Part shown: one piece after another, positions 1-7,787 of the stretch
Layout of the letters: each line of letters begins with the position of its first letter
Numbering within the stretch: the first letter of the stretch is position 1
Assembly: GCA_035327585.1 (NCBI GenBank)
Contig: DAOLDD010000006.1
Span: 92,047-156,046 of the forward strand
Length of the DNA stretch: 64,000 nucleotides
From: JAMLJG01 sp035327585
Lineage (GTDB): Bacteria; Verrucomicrobiota; Kiritimatiellia; CAIVKH01
Direction of reading: 5' to 3'
Made by a program: the position numbers and the translations under genes
Notes under the pieces: generated by a model
What the model was told of the DNA's origin: nothing
Databases searched by the model: none
Seen by the model: only the letters and a program-made list of their open reading frames with translations

Positions 1-510
1 GCGTTTGGCCGCGCGGTCGCGGGCGAAGCGGTGTTCGTGCTCGGCAGCGGCGGGGCGGGGCGCGCGGTGGCGCTGATGTCGGCGCAGGAAGGCGCGCGCG
101 CGGTCACGTTGTCGGACGTCGATGTCGAACGCTGCCAGCGCGTGGCGACGGAGATTCGCGCGAAGTTCCCGCGCGTCGAGGTGAAGGTCGCGGCGGGCGC
201 GAGCCAGCAGGCGGCGTATGCGCGCGAGGCGGATGTGGTGGTGCAGGCGACACCGGTCGGCATGAAGGAGGGCGACCGCAGCCTGCTGAAGCCGGAGGCG
301 TTCCGCGAGGGACAGCGCGCGTTCGATCTGATTTATCACGTGAGCCAGACGGTGTTCATGGAGGCGGCGACGGCGGGCGGCGCGCAGGCGGCGAACGGGC
401 TCGGCATGCTGCTGCACCAGGGCGCGCGCGCGTTCCAGATCTGGACGGGCGTCACGCCGCCGATACCGGAGATGCGCCGGGCGCTTGAAATGGCGGTGTA
501 CGGCCAATGA
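1..510 (+). CDS. aroE: Shikimate dehydrogenase, C-terminal part (cut by window edge)
   Basis: Reading frame open from base 1, so the start lies outside the window; 169 residues are visible. The Rossmann glycine motif GSGGAGRAVA (about residues 15-24 of the fragment) and the C-terminal NGLGMLLHQGARAF block are those of AroE, which reduces 3-dehydroshikimate to shikimate with NADPH in the cytosolic aromatic amino acid pathway. The stop codon overlaps the next gene's ATG by 4 nt, so the two are probably co-transcribed. The N-terminal substrate-binding domain cannot be checked here. The conserved C-terminal block makes AroE much more likely than a quinate dehydrogenase, but that alternative is not excluded. 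Confidence 0.88.
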   Translation, partial: AFGRAVAGEAVFVLGSGGAGRAVALMSAQEGARAVTLSDVDVERCQRVATEIRAKFPRVEVKVAAGASQQAAYAREADVVVQATPVGMKEGDRSLLKPEAFREGQRAFDLIYHVSQTVFMEAATAGGAQAANGLGMLLHQGARAFQIWTGVTPPIPEMRRALEMAVYGQ

Positions 511-1322
511 ACGACCCGCTGTTGGTCGCGTATTTCACGCTGCTCGCCTTTCTCGGCGGCGCGTGCATCGGAAGCTTTCTTAACGTCTGCATTCATCGCA
601 TTCCGCGCGAGGAATCGATTGTACACCCGCGTTCGCGGTGTCCCTCGTGCGGCACGCTGATCGCGTGGTACGACAACATTCCGGTGCTCAGTTTCTTTTT
701 GCTGCGCGGGCGTTGCCGGCATTGCAGCGCGCGCATTTCGGTGCGCTATCCGTTGGTGGAGTTGCTGACGGCGGGGTTGTTCCTCGCCGTGTGGAACCGC
801 TACGCCTTCGATCCCCGCGCGCTGCTGTTCATGGCGGTGGTGGGCGGACTGATCGTCGCGACGTTTGTCGACTTCGACTTCATGATCATCCCCGACCGCA
901 TTTCGCTCGGCGGCATGCCCGCGGGCCTGCTGGCGAGCGCGCTCGTGCCGTCGCTGCATGGCGCGCAGACGGCGGGGGAGGCGCTGGTGGCGTCGCTCAT
1001 CGGGATTGTCGCGGGTTCCGGCTCGCTCTATCTCGTGGCGTGGCTCGGGCGGCTGGCGTTCAAGAAGGATGCGATGGGGATGGGCGATGTGAAGTTGCTC
1101 GGCGCGATCGGCGCGTTTCTCGGCTGGCCCGGCGTGATCTTCACCGTATTGCTCTCGTCCCTGCTGGGCTCCGTCGCCGGCGTCGCCTTGATCCTCGCGG
1201 GCGGCAAGGGCTGGCAGAGCCGTATTCCCTATGGCCCCTACATCGCCGCCGCCGCCGTCATCTGGATCCTCGGCGGCGACCGCTGGTGGTACGCCTACGT
1301 GAACTGGCTGCTCGGCGGCTGA
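507..1322 (+). CDS. pilD: Prepilin peptidase (type IV leader peptidase / N-methyltransferase)
   Basis: 271 residues, usual length for the bifunctional A24A family. Two zinc-type pairs, CPSC (45-48) and CRHC (70-73), sit in the cytoplasmic loop after the first membrane segment, as in the methylating enzymes. Aspartates of the aspartic-peptidase active site lie in VDFDFMIIPD (about 121-130) and GMGD (191-194, followed by VKLL). About seven hydrophobic segments are visible. The enzyme cleaves and N-methylates type IV pilin or type II secretion pseudopilin precursors at the inner membrane. No pilin gene is in the window, so its partner system is unknown; the start overlaps aroE by 4 nt. Confidence 0.93.
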   Translation: MNDPLLVAYFTLLAFLGGACIGSFLNVCIHRIPREESIVHPRSRCPSCGTLIAWYDNIPVLSFFLLRGRCRHCSARISVRYPLVELLTAGLFLAVWNRYAFDPRALLFMAVVGGLIVATFVDFDFMIIPDRISLGGMPAGLLASALVPSLHGAQTAGEALVASLIGIVAGSGSLYLVAWLGRLAFKKDAMGMGDVKLLGAIGAFLGWPGVIFTVLLSSLLGSVAGVALILAGGKGWQSRIPYGPYIAAAAVIWILGGDRWWYAYVNWLLGG

Positions 1323-1337
1323 TCATCCCGGAAGATT

Positions 1338-1415
1338 CACCGCTGAGACGCAGAGGGCGCAGAGCCGACGGCACTCGATTCGACGTTCACTCAGCGTTCT
1401 CAGCGCCTCTGCGGT
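1338..1415. repeat. Interrupted inverted repeat, CGCAGAG family
   Basis: Left arm (1338-1363) starts CACCGCTGAGACGCAGAG; the right arm (about 1390-1415) reads, on the other strand, CACCGCAGAGGCGCTGAG. Arms are degenerate tandem units of CGCAGAG/CGCTGAG. It fills the gap between convergent prepilin peptidase and trmB and could act as a bidirectional terminator-like hairpin; no T-tract is seen. Confidence 0.75.
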
Positions 1416-1428
1416 GCATCTTCCCCAT

Positions 1429-2022
1429 TCAGCGTTTGCGCAACGAAATACGCCCGATCGATTTTTTCCCTTCGTACCACAGCTCGAAGTCGGTGCGCTC
1501 GTCGGGGGTCGGCTGGAAGGGCGGGATTTCCTCGAAGCGAGCGTCGGCGCGAAGGATGTCGCAAATCGCCTCGAAATATTCCGCGTGATCAGTGGCGACG
1601 TGGACGCAGCCGCCGGAGAGTAGCGTGCGGTGCAGGGCGTCGACGAAGCGCGGGTTGAACAGCCGGTTCTCGTGGTGCCGCTTTTTGGGCCACGGGTCGG
1701 GGAAGAGGATGTAGTAGGTGCGGATCGCCGTGGCGGGCATCAGGTGGGCGACCGAATAGTAGCCTTCAACGCGCAACAGGCGGATGTTTTCGCGGCCGAG
1801 TCGGCGCGCCTTGTTGTCGATCTTGCGGATGCGCCGCAGCATGCGGTCGATGCCGAGGAAATTGACGTCGGGATGCGCGCGCGCCCGCTCCAGCAGGAAA
1901 CGGCCTTTGCCGCAGCCAAGGTCCACCTCAATGGGCTGCGGCTTCGCGAACAACCCCGCCAGCGGCAAGGGGTTGAGCCAATCGGTCGGAACAAGGCGGA
2001 CGCTGTCAATCTGGGGCTGCAT
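1429..2022 (-). CDS. trmB: tRNA (guanine-N7-)-methyltransferase
   Basis: 197 residues with the SAM-binding motif DLGCGKG (34-40) and the TrmB signature FPDPWPKKRH (107-116). The enzyme makes m7G46 in the variable loop of tRNAs. The frame stays open upstream to 2175, but that stretch encodes repeat-derived sequence from the AAATCCG tandem block and has no homology-like character, so the ATG at 2022 (MQPQIDSV) is chosen; no clear ribosome binding site precedes it. Convergent with the prepilin peptidase gene and divergent from pyrG. Confidence 0.93.
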   Translation of the reverse strand: MQPQIDSVRLVPTDWLNPLPLAGLFAKPQPIEVDLGCGKGRFLLERARAHPDVNFLGIDRMLRRIRKIDNKARRLGRENIRLLRVEGYYSVAHLMPATAIRTYYILFPDPWPKKRHHENRLFNPRFVDALHRTLLSGGCVHVATDHAEYFEAICDILRADARFEEIPPFQPTPDERTDFELWYEGKKSIGRISLRKR

Positions 2023-2035
2023 AAGGGGCGAGCAT

Positions 2036-2104
2036 AAATCCGAAATCCGAAATCCGAAATCCGAAATATCCCGCATCTCGCATCCCGAATCCCGCATCCC
2101 GAAA
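2036..2104. repeat. Tandem 7-mer repeats (AAATCCG then CGCATCC)
   Basis: Four to five copies of the 7-mer GAAATCC are followed by degenerate CGCATCC/CGAATCC units. It lies in the divergent trmB-pyrG gap and extends the open frame upstream of trmB. The AAATCC unit resembles the AAATCTG units in the hsd operon. Confidence 0.85.
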
Positions 2105-2110
2105 AAAGGC

Positions 2111-2138
2111 TTGGTTCCCGGCGGACGGCGGATATTCT
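2111..2138 (+). promoter_or_regulatory. Candidate sigma70-type promoter for pyrG
   Basis: TTGGTT (2111-2116) and TATTCT (2133-2138) are separated by 16 bp, about 40 bp before the pyrG ATG. Reasonable match in a GC-rich background, but unsupported by anything except the sequence. Confidence 0.3.
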
Positions 2139-2177
2139 CGCTCAAACTTTGCGGGGGCTCAGCCCCGGACGGCACCT

Positions 2178-3824
2178 ATGACCAAATATATTTTCGTGAC
2201 CGGCGGCGTGGTTTCCTCCCTCGGCAAGGGCATCACCGCCGCGTCGCTGGGGCGCCTCCTGATCGACCGCGGACTGAACGTACGCATGCTGAAGATGGAC
2301 CCGTACCTCAACGTGGACCCGGGCACGATGAGCCCGTACCAGCACGGCGAGGTGTATGTGACGGACGACGGGTCGGAGACGGATCTCGACCTCGGCCACT
2401 ACGAGCGGTTCACCGGGCGGCCGACGTCCCGCAAATCGAATTTCACCGCCGGCCGGATTTATTGGGACGTGCTGCGCAAGGAGCGCAAGGGCGAGTACCT
2501 CGGCCACACGATCCAGATGATCCCGCACATCACGGACGAGATTAAGGCGAACATCCGCGCGCTGGCGGAGAAGGACGTGGACATCGTGGTCGCGGAAATC
2601 GGCGGCACGGTGGGTGATATCGAGGGGCTGACGTTCCTGGAAGCGATCCGCCAGATCGGCCTCGAGGTCGGGCGCGAAAACGTGATGTACATCCACATGA
2701 GCTACGTGCCGTACATCAAGGCGGCGGGCGAGGTGAAGACGAAGCCGAGCCAGCAGAGCGTCGCGAAGCTGCGCGAGATCGGCATCGCGCCGGACGCGCT
2801 GATCTGCCGGTCCGAAGTCGCGCTGACGGACGACGTGCGCAAGAAGCTCTCGCTGTTCTGCAACGTGCCGCTGCACGCGGTGATCGAGGAGCAGGACGTC
2901 AAACACACGATTTATGAAGTGCCGCTGATGCTTTCCGAGCAGGGGCTCGACGAGATCATCATGGTGCATTTCCGCCTCGCGCGGCCGCCGGCGAAGATGA
3001 CGCCCTGGCGCAAGCTGATCGACGCGATCGTACACCCGAAGGGCACGGTGAAAATCGGCGTCGTCGGGAAATACTCCGAACTGCAGGACGCCTACAAGTC
3101 GCTCTACGAGTCCATCCACCACGGCGGCATCGCGCACCAGCACCAGGTGCAGATCGAAAAGATTGCGGCGGAGGAGATCGAATCCGGCGCCGCGAAAAAT
3201 GCGCTGAAATCGGTGCACGGCATCCTCGTGCCCGGCGGCTTCGGCGCGCGCGGCATCGAGGGCAAGATCAAGGCGATTCAATATGCGCGCGAGCAGGGCA
3301 TTCCCTTTTTCGGCATTTGTCTCGGCCTGCAATGCGCGGTGATCGAATTCGCCCGCCATGTGGCCGGGCTCAAGGCCGCGCATTCGACGGAGTTTGAGCC
3401 GAAGACGGAGCACCCGGTGGTTTGCTTGATGGAGGAGCAGGAGAAGGTGGTGGACCTCGGTGCGACGATGCGCCTCGGCGCGTGGCCGTGCCAACTCACG
3501 CGCGGCTCCGTCGTTCACAACGCGTACGGCGCGGAGCAAATCAGCGAGCGGCACCGGCACCGCTACGAGGTTAACAACGCCTATCGCGAGCGGTTGGCGG
3601 CGAAGGGGCTCGTGCTGTCCGGGTTGTCGCCGGACGGGCATCTCGTGGAGATGATCGAGTTGGCGGACCACCCGTGGTTCGTCGGCGTCCAGTTCCACCC
3701 GGAACTCAAGTCGCAGCCGCTCGTGCCGCACCCGCTTTTCAAGGCTTTCGTCGGCGCGGCGGTGGCCCACAAACACCAGGCCGCGCAGGCCCGGAAAACG
3801 CACGCCGGAATATCCGTCGGATAA
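2178..3824 (+). CDS. pyrG: CTP synthase
   Basis: 548 residues, the full family length. The N-terminal synthase domain opens with the hallmark TKYIFVTGGVVSSLGKGI; the C-terminal class I glutaminase domain has the nucleophile in GICLGLQ (Cys near 380) and the His-Glu pair in FHPE (about 507-509). It converts UTP, ATP and glutamine to CTP in the cytosol, the last step of pyrimidine nucleotide synthesis. carA, also a glutamine amidotransferase of pyrimidine/arginine synthesis, lies 0.8 kb downstream with one unknown gene between. Start fixed by the conserved N-terminus. Confidence 0.98.
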   Translation: MTKYIFVTGGVVSSLGKGITAASLGRLLIDRGLNVRMLKMDPYLNVDPGTMSPYQHGEVYVTDDGSETDLDLGHYERFTGRPTSRKSNFTAGRIYWDVLRKERKGEYLGHTIQMIPHITDEIKANIRALAEKDVDIVVAEIGGTVGDIEGLTFLEAIRQIGLEVGRENVMYIHMSYVPYIKAAGEVKTKPSQQSVAKLREIGIAPDALICRSEVALTDDVRKKLSLFCNVPLHAVIEEQDVKHTIYEVPLMLSEQGLDEIIMVHFRLARPPAKMTPWRKLIDAIVHPKGTVKIGVVGKYSELQDAYKSLYESIHHGGIAHQHQVQIEKIAAEEIESGAAKNALKSVHGILVPGGFGARGIEGKIKAIQYAREQGIPFFGICLGLQCAVIEFARHVAGLKAAHSTEFEPKTEHPVVCLMEEQEKVVDLGATMRLGAWPCQLTRGSVVHNAYGAEQISERHRHRYEVNNAYRERLAAKGLVLSGLSPDGHLVEMIELADHPWFVGVQFHPELKSQPLVPHPLFKAFVGAAVAHKHQAAQARKTHAGISVG

Positions 3825-3874
3825 GGGTGGACGCCCTTGAAACCTCGTTCTAATATCAGCCCGGAGGGCCAACC

Positions 3875-4510
3875 ATGAGCGCAGCCGCAAATACTTGTGT
3901 CGCAACGATCTTCTCGCCGGAACCGGAAATCGCCGCCGCGTTCGTGGAAACGTTATGTGGTCCCGGCGCCCGGAATGGCAAGGTCAACCTGAACGATATC
4001 GTCGAAGTGGTCATCGAAATCGGCTCACTGGATTCGGTCGAGCGGCTGGCGGACCAGATCAAGAGCGCGGATTTTTCCATCGTGCTCCTGCACTTCATGG
4101 ACGAGGAGACGCTGAACAAGGCCCGCGCCCCCATGCGGCTGCTTACGCCCCAGGTGCAGGCCAACATCCACGAGTCCATCGCGCGACGGCCCGGCGAGGC
4201 GGAGTTCAAGATGAGCTGCCCCGCCTGCGGGCAGAAACTCATGATCAAGGACGCGCTCGCGTTCCGGCGCACCCAGTGCCCGCGCTGCAAACATCCATTC
4301 ACGATCCCCGGCCAGGCCGATCTTGTCCGCGCCGAATTTCTCGTGCCGTCCGCCGACAAGGTCAGCAGGGCGCTTCTTGGCGATGTCCAGTCCTGCGCGG
4401 ACGTGCTGGCCAAGGCATTCCGCCAGATCCAAAACCGCCGCCCGGCCGAGGAAATGAGCACGACGATGCGGCTGGACGACCTGATTGACGCCGATAGCGA
4501 CACCAAGTAG
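3875..4510 (+). CDS. Unrecognised protein with a central zinc-ribbon
   Basis: 211 residues; not recognised as a named family. The middle has a four-cysteine zinc-ribbon, CPACG (about 115) paired with CPRC about 18 residues later, resembling the MJ0042-type zinc finger of delta-proteobacterial and PVC proteins. The first 110 residues look like an alpha/beta domain (alternating hydrophobic strands such as FSIVLLHF) and the last 80 look helical. No signal peptide or membrane segment, so probably cytosolic. It sits between pyrG (50 bp upstream) and carA (105 bp downstream), both pyrimidine genes, but nothing in the protein indicates a role there. Confidence 0.75.
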   Translation: MSAAANTCVATIFSPEPEIAAAFVETLCGPGARNGKVNLNDIVEVVIEIGSLDSVERLADQIKSADFSIVLLHFMDEETLNKARAPMRLLTPQVQANIHESIARRPGEAEFKMSCPACGQKLMIKDALAFRRTQCPRCKHPFTIPGQADLVRAEFLVPSADKVSRALLGDVQSCADVLAKAFRQIQNRRPAEEMSTTMRLDDLIDADSDTK

Positions 4511-4615
4511 TCCGCCGCGGCGGCAGGATCTGGCCTCTCCCCGTCTTGGTTTTGCGCCGGAGAGCAGGAGTGCGCTTGCAATTCGCCGCCGCATCCGCTT
4601 TTCTCTGCCCCCGAG

Positions 4616-5698
4616 ATGAAGGCACTCATTGCGCTGGAAGACGGTACGGTTTTTGAAGGTCGTTCGTTCACCGGCCCCGGTGAAACCGAGGGCGAGCTGG
4701 TGTTCAACACCTCCATGACCGGCTACCAGGAAATCCTCACGGATCCCTCCTACAACGGCCAGATCGTCACGCTGACCTACCCGCTGATCGGCAACTACGG
4801 GGTGAACCCCGGGGACGTCGAATCCTACAAGCCGCACGCCAAGGGACTGGTCATCGGCGAGTGCAGCCGCATCCACAGCAACTGGCGCGCGACGCAGTCG
4901 CTGCCGGATTACCTGCGCGACAACGGCATCCTCGGCATCGACCACGTGGATTGCCGCGCGGTGACGCTGCACATCCGCTCCAAGGGCGCGATGAAGTGCA
5001 TGATCTCCACGCAGGATCTCAGCCCCGAAAGCCTCGTGCGCCGCGCGAAGCAGTCAGCCGGCCTGGTCGGGCGCGACCTCGCGACCGAGGTCAGCACGAA
5101 AAAGCCCTACATTTTCCCCGGCTCGGAAAACGGCGCGCGCAAAATCGCCGTGCTCGACTGCGGCATCAAGACGAACCAGTTGCGCATCCTGAGCAATCTC
5201 GGCTGCAAGCTGCACGTGTTCCCGAACAGTTTGAAGGCTGACGACATCCTTGGCTTGAAGCCCGACGGCTTTTTCATGTCCAACGGCCCCGGCGATCCGG
5301 AGGGCGTGCCGCACGTCGTCGCGGAATTGAAGAAAATCGTGACGACCGGCCTGCCGACGTTCGGCATTTGCTTCGGCCACCAGTTGCTCGGCCTCGCGCT
5401 CGGCGGCAAGACCTTCAAGTTGAAGTTTGGCCACCGCGGCGGCAACCAGCCCGTCATCGAACTGGCGACGGGCCGCGTGGACATCACCTCGCAGAACCAC
5501 GGTTTCGCCGTGGACAAGGACAGCCTGCCGGCCGACGTCGAGACGACGCACATCAATCTCAACGACAAGACCTCCGAAGGCCAGCGCCACAAGAAGCTGC
5601 CGGTGTTCTCGGTGCAATACCACCCCGAAGCCGCGCCCGGCCCGAACGACGCCTTCCACCTCTTCGACCGCTTCGTGAAGATGGTCGACGCGAAGTAG
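4616..5698 (+). CDS. carA: Carbamoyl-phosphate synthase, small (glutaminase) subunit
   Basis: 360 residues. The CPSase small-chain N-terminal domain begins at residue 1 (ALIALEDGTVFEG, then VFNTSMTGYQEILTDPSY) and the class I glutamine amidotransferase domain carries GICFGHQ (Cys near 252) and YHPEA near the C-terminus. It supplies ammonia from glutamine to CarB for carbamoyl phosphate used in pyrimidine and arginine synthesis. carB is not next to it; the following gene is convergent. In-frame ATG preceded by a 105-bp gap with no recognised feature. Confidence 0.97.
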   Translation: MKALIALEDGTVFEGRSFTGPGETEGELVFNTSMTGYQEILTDPSYNGQIVTLTYPLIGNYGVNPGDVESYKPHAKGLVIGECSRIHSNWRATQSLPDYLRDNGILGIDHVDCRAVTLHIRSKGAMKCMISTQDLSPESLVRRAKQSAGLVGRDLATEVSTKKPYIFPGSENGARKIAVLDCGIKTNQLRILSNLGCKLHVFPNSLKADDILGLKPDGFFMSNGPGDPEGVPHVVAELKKIVTTGLPTFGICFGHQLLGLALGGKTFKLKFGHRGGNQPVIELATGRVDITSQNHGFAVDKDSLPADVETTHINLNDKTSEGQRHKKLPVFSVQYHPEAAPGPNDAFHLFDRFVKMVDAK

Positions 5699-5724
5699 GT
5701 GTGGCATCGCCGCGCGTCTCCGTT

Positions 5725-7731
5725 CTATGGCGGCGCGGTTTCGATGGCGAAGACGGTGGGTTGCGCCGGCGCGGTCGACGTGAATACGTTGAGGGGCGGC
5801 GTGGCGGGAAGGCCCAGCGCGCCGGACAGGGGCGCAAATCCGCCATCCTGCATGTTGGTGGCGGTGAGCACGGTATAGCCGCGGTTTGAAACGCTCGCCC
5901 ACGAAAGAATCAGCCGATCCCCAGCCGTCGCGATGTGTGTCCATTGTAGAACCGACGCGGCGTTCGTGGGGTCGGTCCCCGCCAGAAATTCCTGCGCGTC
6001 CGTGTGGCCGTCGCCGTCGAAGTCGCCCGTGCCGTCGCGATCCAATCCCCGGAAATGAACGGATTCCCAGAAATCCCCCAGCGCGTCGCCGTCGAGATCG
6101 TCCGGCAGGGTGGAGAAGTCGATGCGCGAGGGCTGGCCAGGCCCGAAGTGGATGCGGTTGGTCGCGACGAACCACGGGCTGTTCGTATACATCGGGCCAC
6201 CGTCGTTCCGGTTCAAAGCGAAGTGTGGATGAATGGCCGAAGACACGACAAGCCGCAGGCGGTGGCCCGGGCGAATGGTGAGGGCGAGGTCCTGAAGCGG
6301 AATGGTGATCACGTAAACCTCGCCGGGCGTCATCAGCGTTTCGGAACTGTAACTGTCGCGGAAACGCCCGCGCCGGATGCCCTGCACCATCACGAGGGAT
6401 CGGCCGTCGGGATGGACGTCGGTCAGGCGCACGGCGAAATCCGTATCCGTGCGGTCGCTTGAAACGTAGAGCGTGGCGGAGAGGGGACCGTTGATTCGCA
6501 GGGGCCGATCCATGGGGGGCGTGGAAAAAACCAGCACGTCTTCGCGGCTCTCAATCGCGGGCGCGATATCCTGCGGCCCGATTGGCATCAAGGGTGTAAA
6601 GGGATCGAAGCGCGACCCGCCGAGCGCGGGCGTCGGGTCGGCGGGGTTGTAAGCGTAGGCCCGGGGCGCATCGTTGGTGGGGGCGGGCGCGGGATGCAGG
6701 CCGCCATCGGCTCTCAGGAAGAGGGAGGTCGCCGCCCGCGTGACGCCGGTCCAGCTCGTCCATGAAACCCAGATGTCCTCGCCGAGTTGGTAGAACGATG
6801 CGTGCGGGCGCTGGGCCCATTGGTTCGTTACACCGCGCAGGGTGAAATCCCAGAAGTCGACGGTATCCGCCGCGAGGTTCGTCGCGTTGGGGTAGGTCAG
6901 CTCGCCCTGGTCGGCGAGTCCGGTGTCGCCGTGCAGCCAGGGCCCGAAGATCAGGCGGTGCTTTTCGCGCGCGGCCGGAGCTCCGCGCTCGCGCAAATCG
7001 CGGTAGGCGCGCAGCACCGTTTCGGAAAAATGATCGTACCAGCCGCCGACCACAAGAACCGGAACCGCCACGTCCTCCACGAGATCGCTGTTCGCCTCCG
7101 CCAGTTGCCAGAAGACGGTGTAGCGCGGCTGCGACAAAATCAGGTTCGTGCTCACGAGGCCGAGCTTGGCCATGCTGCCGACGTGTTCCTGGCGATAGAC
7201 GCCGCCGTAGTAATAGTTGTCGTACCGGTTCAGGAAGTCCTTCACCTGGATGGTGCAGGACGCGAGCGCGGGCGGTTGTTGCGCCGCCGTCTGGTATTGG
7301 ATCAGGCCCAGCGCCGACGAGCCCCACGTGCCGACGCGCCCGTTGCACCATGTCTGCGTCGCGATCCATTGCACGCAGTCGTAGCCGTCGAGGCCGCGAT
7401 TGTAGCCGACCTGCGCCGCGTTGCTGGAACCGTAGAAGCCGCGCCAGTCCACGATCACCACATGATAGTTTGTGCTGCGCGGAAAACCCGGGCCCGTGAA
7501 CCCGGGAAATTCGCCGATCCGGTAGCGGTCCTTGTTGTAGGGCGTCTGAATCAGGATGACGGGTTTGGCCGTGAGGTTCGTTTCACTGCTCCAGCGATCC
7601 GCCGCCAGCGCATTCGTGTCGCGCACCGGGATGGTGAGGGCGGTCCAACTCCACGACTGACCCGCCGCGGGCAGGGTGGCCATGCCTGCGATCAGCAGGA
7701 CCATCAGCCGGATTGGGCGAAAGCAGGGCAT
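5725..7731 (-). CDS. Secreted CocE/NonD family hydrolase (peptidase S15-like)
   Basis: 668 residues from the ATG at 7731, which opens a clear signal peptide (LMVLLIAGMATLPAAGQ); the longer upstream frame overlaps the kinase gene and is rejected. Alpha/beta-hydrolase core with nucleophile in GTWGSSALG (Ser139), acid in GGWYDHFS (Asp233) and base in GPWLHG (His267), then the jelly-roll domain of X-Pro dipeptidyl-peptidases. About 545-580 is rich in Asp-Gly (DLDGDALGD, DFDGDGHTD), like thrombospondin type 3 calcium loops, followed by a beta-rich tail (LSWASVSNRGYTVLTATN) of a kind common in secreted proteins of Verrucomicrobia relatives. Probably cleaves an ester or acyl-peptide outside the cytoplasm; substrate unknown. 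Confidence 0.85.
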   Translation of the reverse strand: MPCFRPIRLMVLLIAGMATLPAAGQSWSWTALTIPVRDTNALAADRWSSETNLTAKPVILIQTPYNKDRYRIGEFPGFTGPGFPRSTNYHVVIVDWRGFYGSSNAAQVGYNRGLDGYDCVQWIATQTWCNGRVGTWGSSALGLIQYQTAAQQPPALASCTIQVKDFLNRYDNYYYGGVYRQEHVGSMAKLGLVSTNLILSQPRYTVFWQLAEANSDLVEDVAVPVLVVGGWYDHFSETVLRAYRDLRERGAPAAREKHRLIFGPWLHGDTGLADQGELTYPNATNLAADTVDFWDFTLRGVTNQWAQRPHASFYQLGEDIWVSWTSWTGVTRAATSLFLRADGGLHPAPAPTNDAPRAYAYNPADPTPALGGSRFDPFTPLMPIGPQDIAPAIESREDVLVFSTPPMDRPLRINGPLSATLYVSSDRTDTDFAVRLTDVHPDGRSLVMVQGIRRGRFRDSYSSETLMTPGEVYVITIPLQDLALTIRPGHRLRLVVSSAIHPHFALNRNDGGPMYTNSPWFVATNRIHFGPGQPSRIDFSTLPDDLDGDALGDFWESVHFRGLDRDGTGDFDGDGHTDAQEFLAGTDPTNAASVLQWTHIATAGDRLILSWASVSNRGYTVLTATNMQDGGFAPLSGALGLPATPPLNVFTSTAPAQPTVFAIETAPP

Positions 7732-7787
7732 ACGCTCATCATAACGCAGCAGCCTGCGATTGTATTTCAGCCAACTGAATCCGGCGA

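Noticed and set aside
2142..3905. Long minus-strand open frame (587 codons) opposite pyrG
   Set aside because: Arg/His-rich antisense shadow of a highly conserved gene in GC-rich DNA; no family features. The same applies to the antisense frames over the OlsF-like gene (14925-16751), the TPR gene (28738-30792) and glnS (46399-47964).
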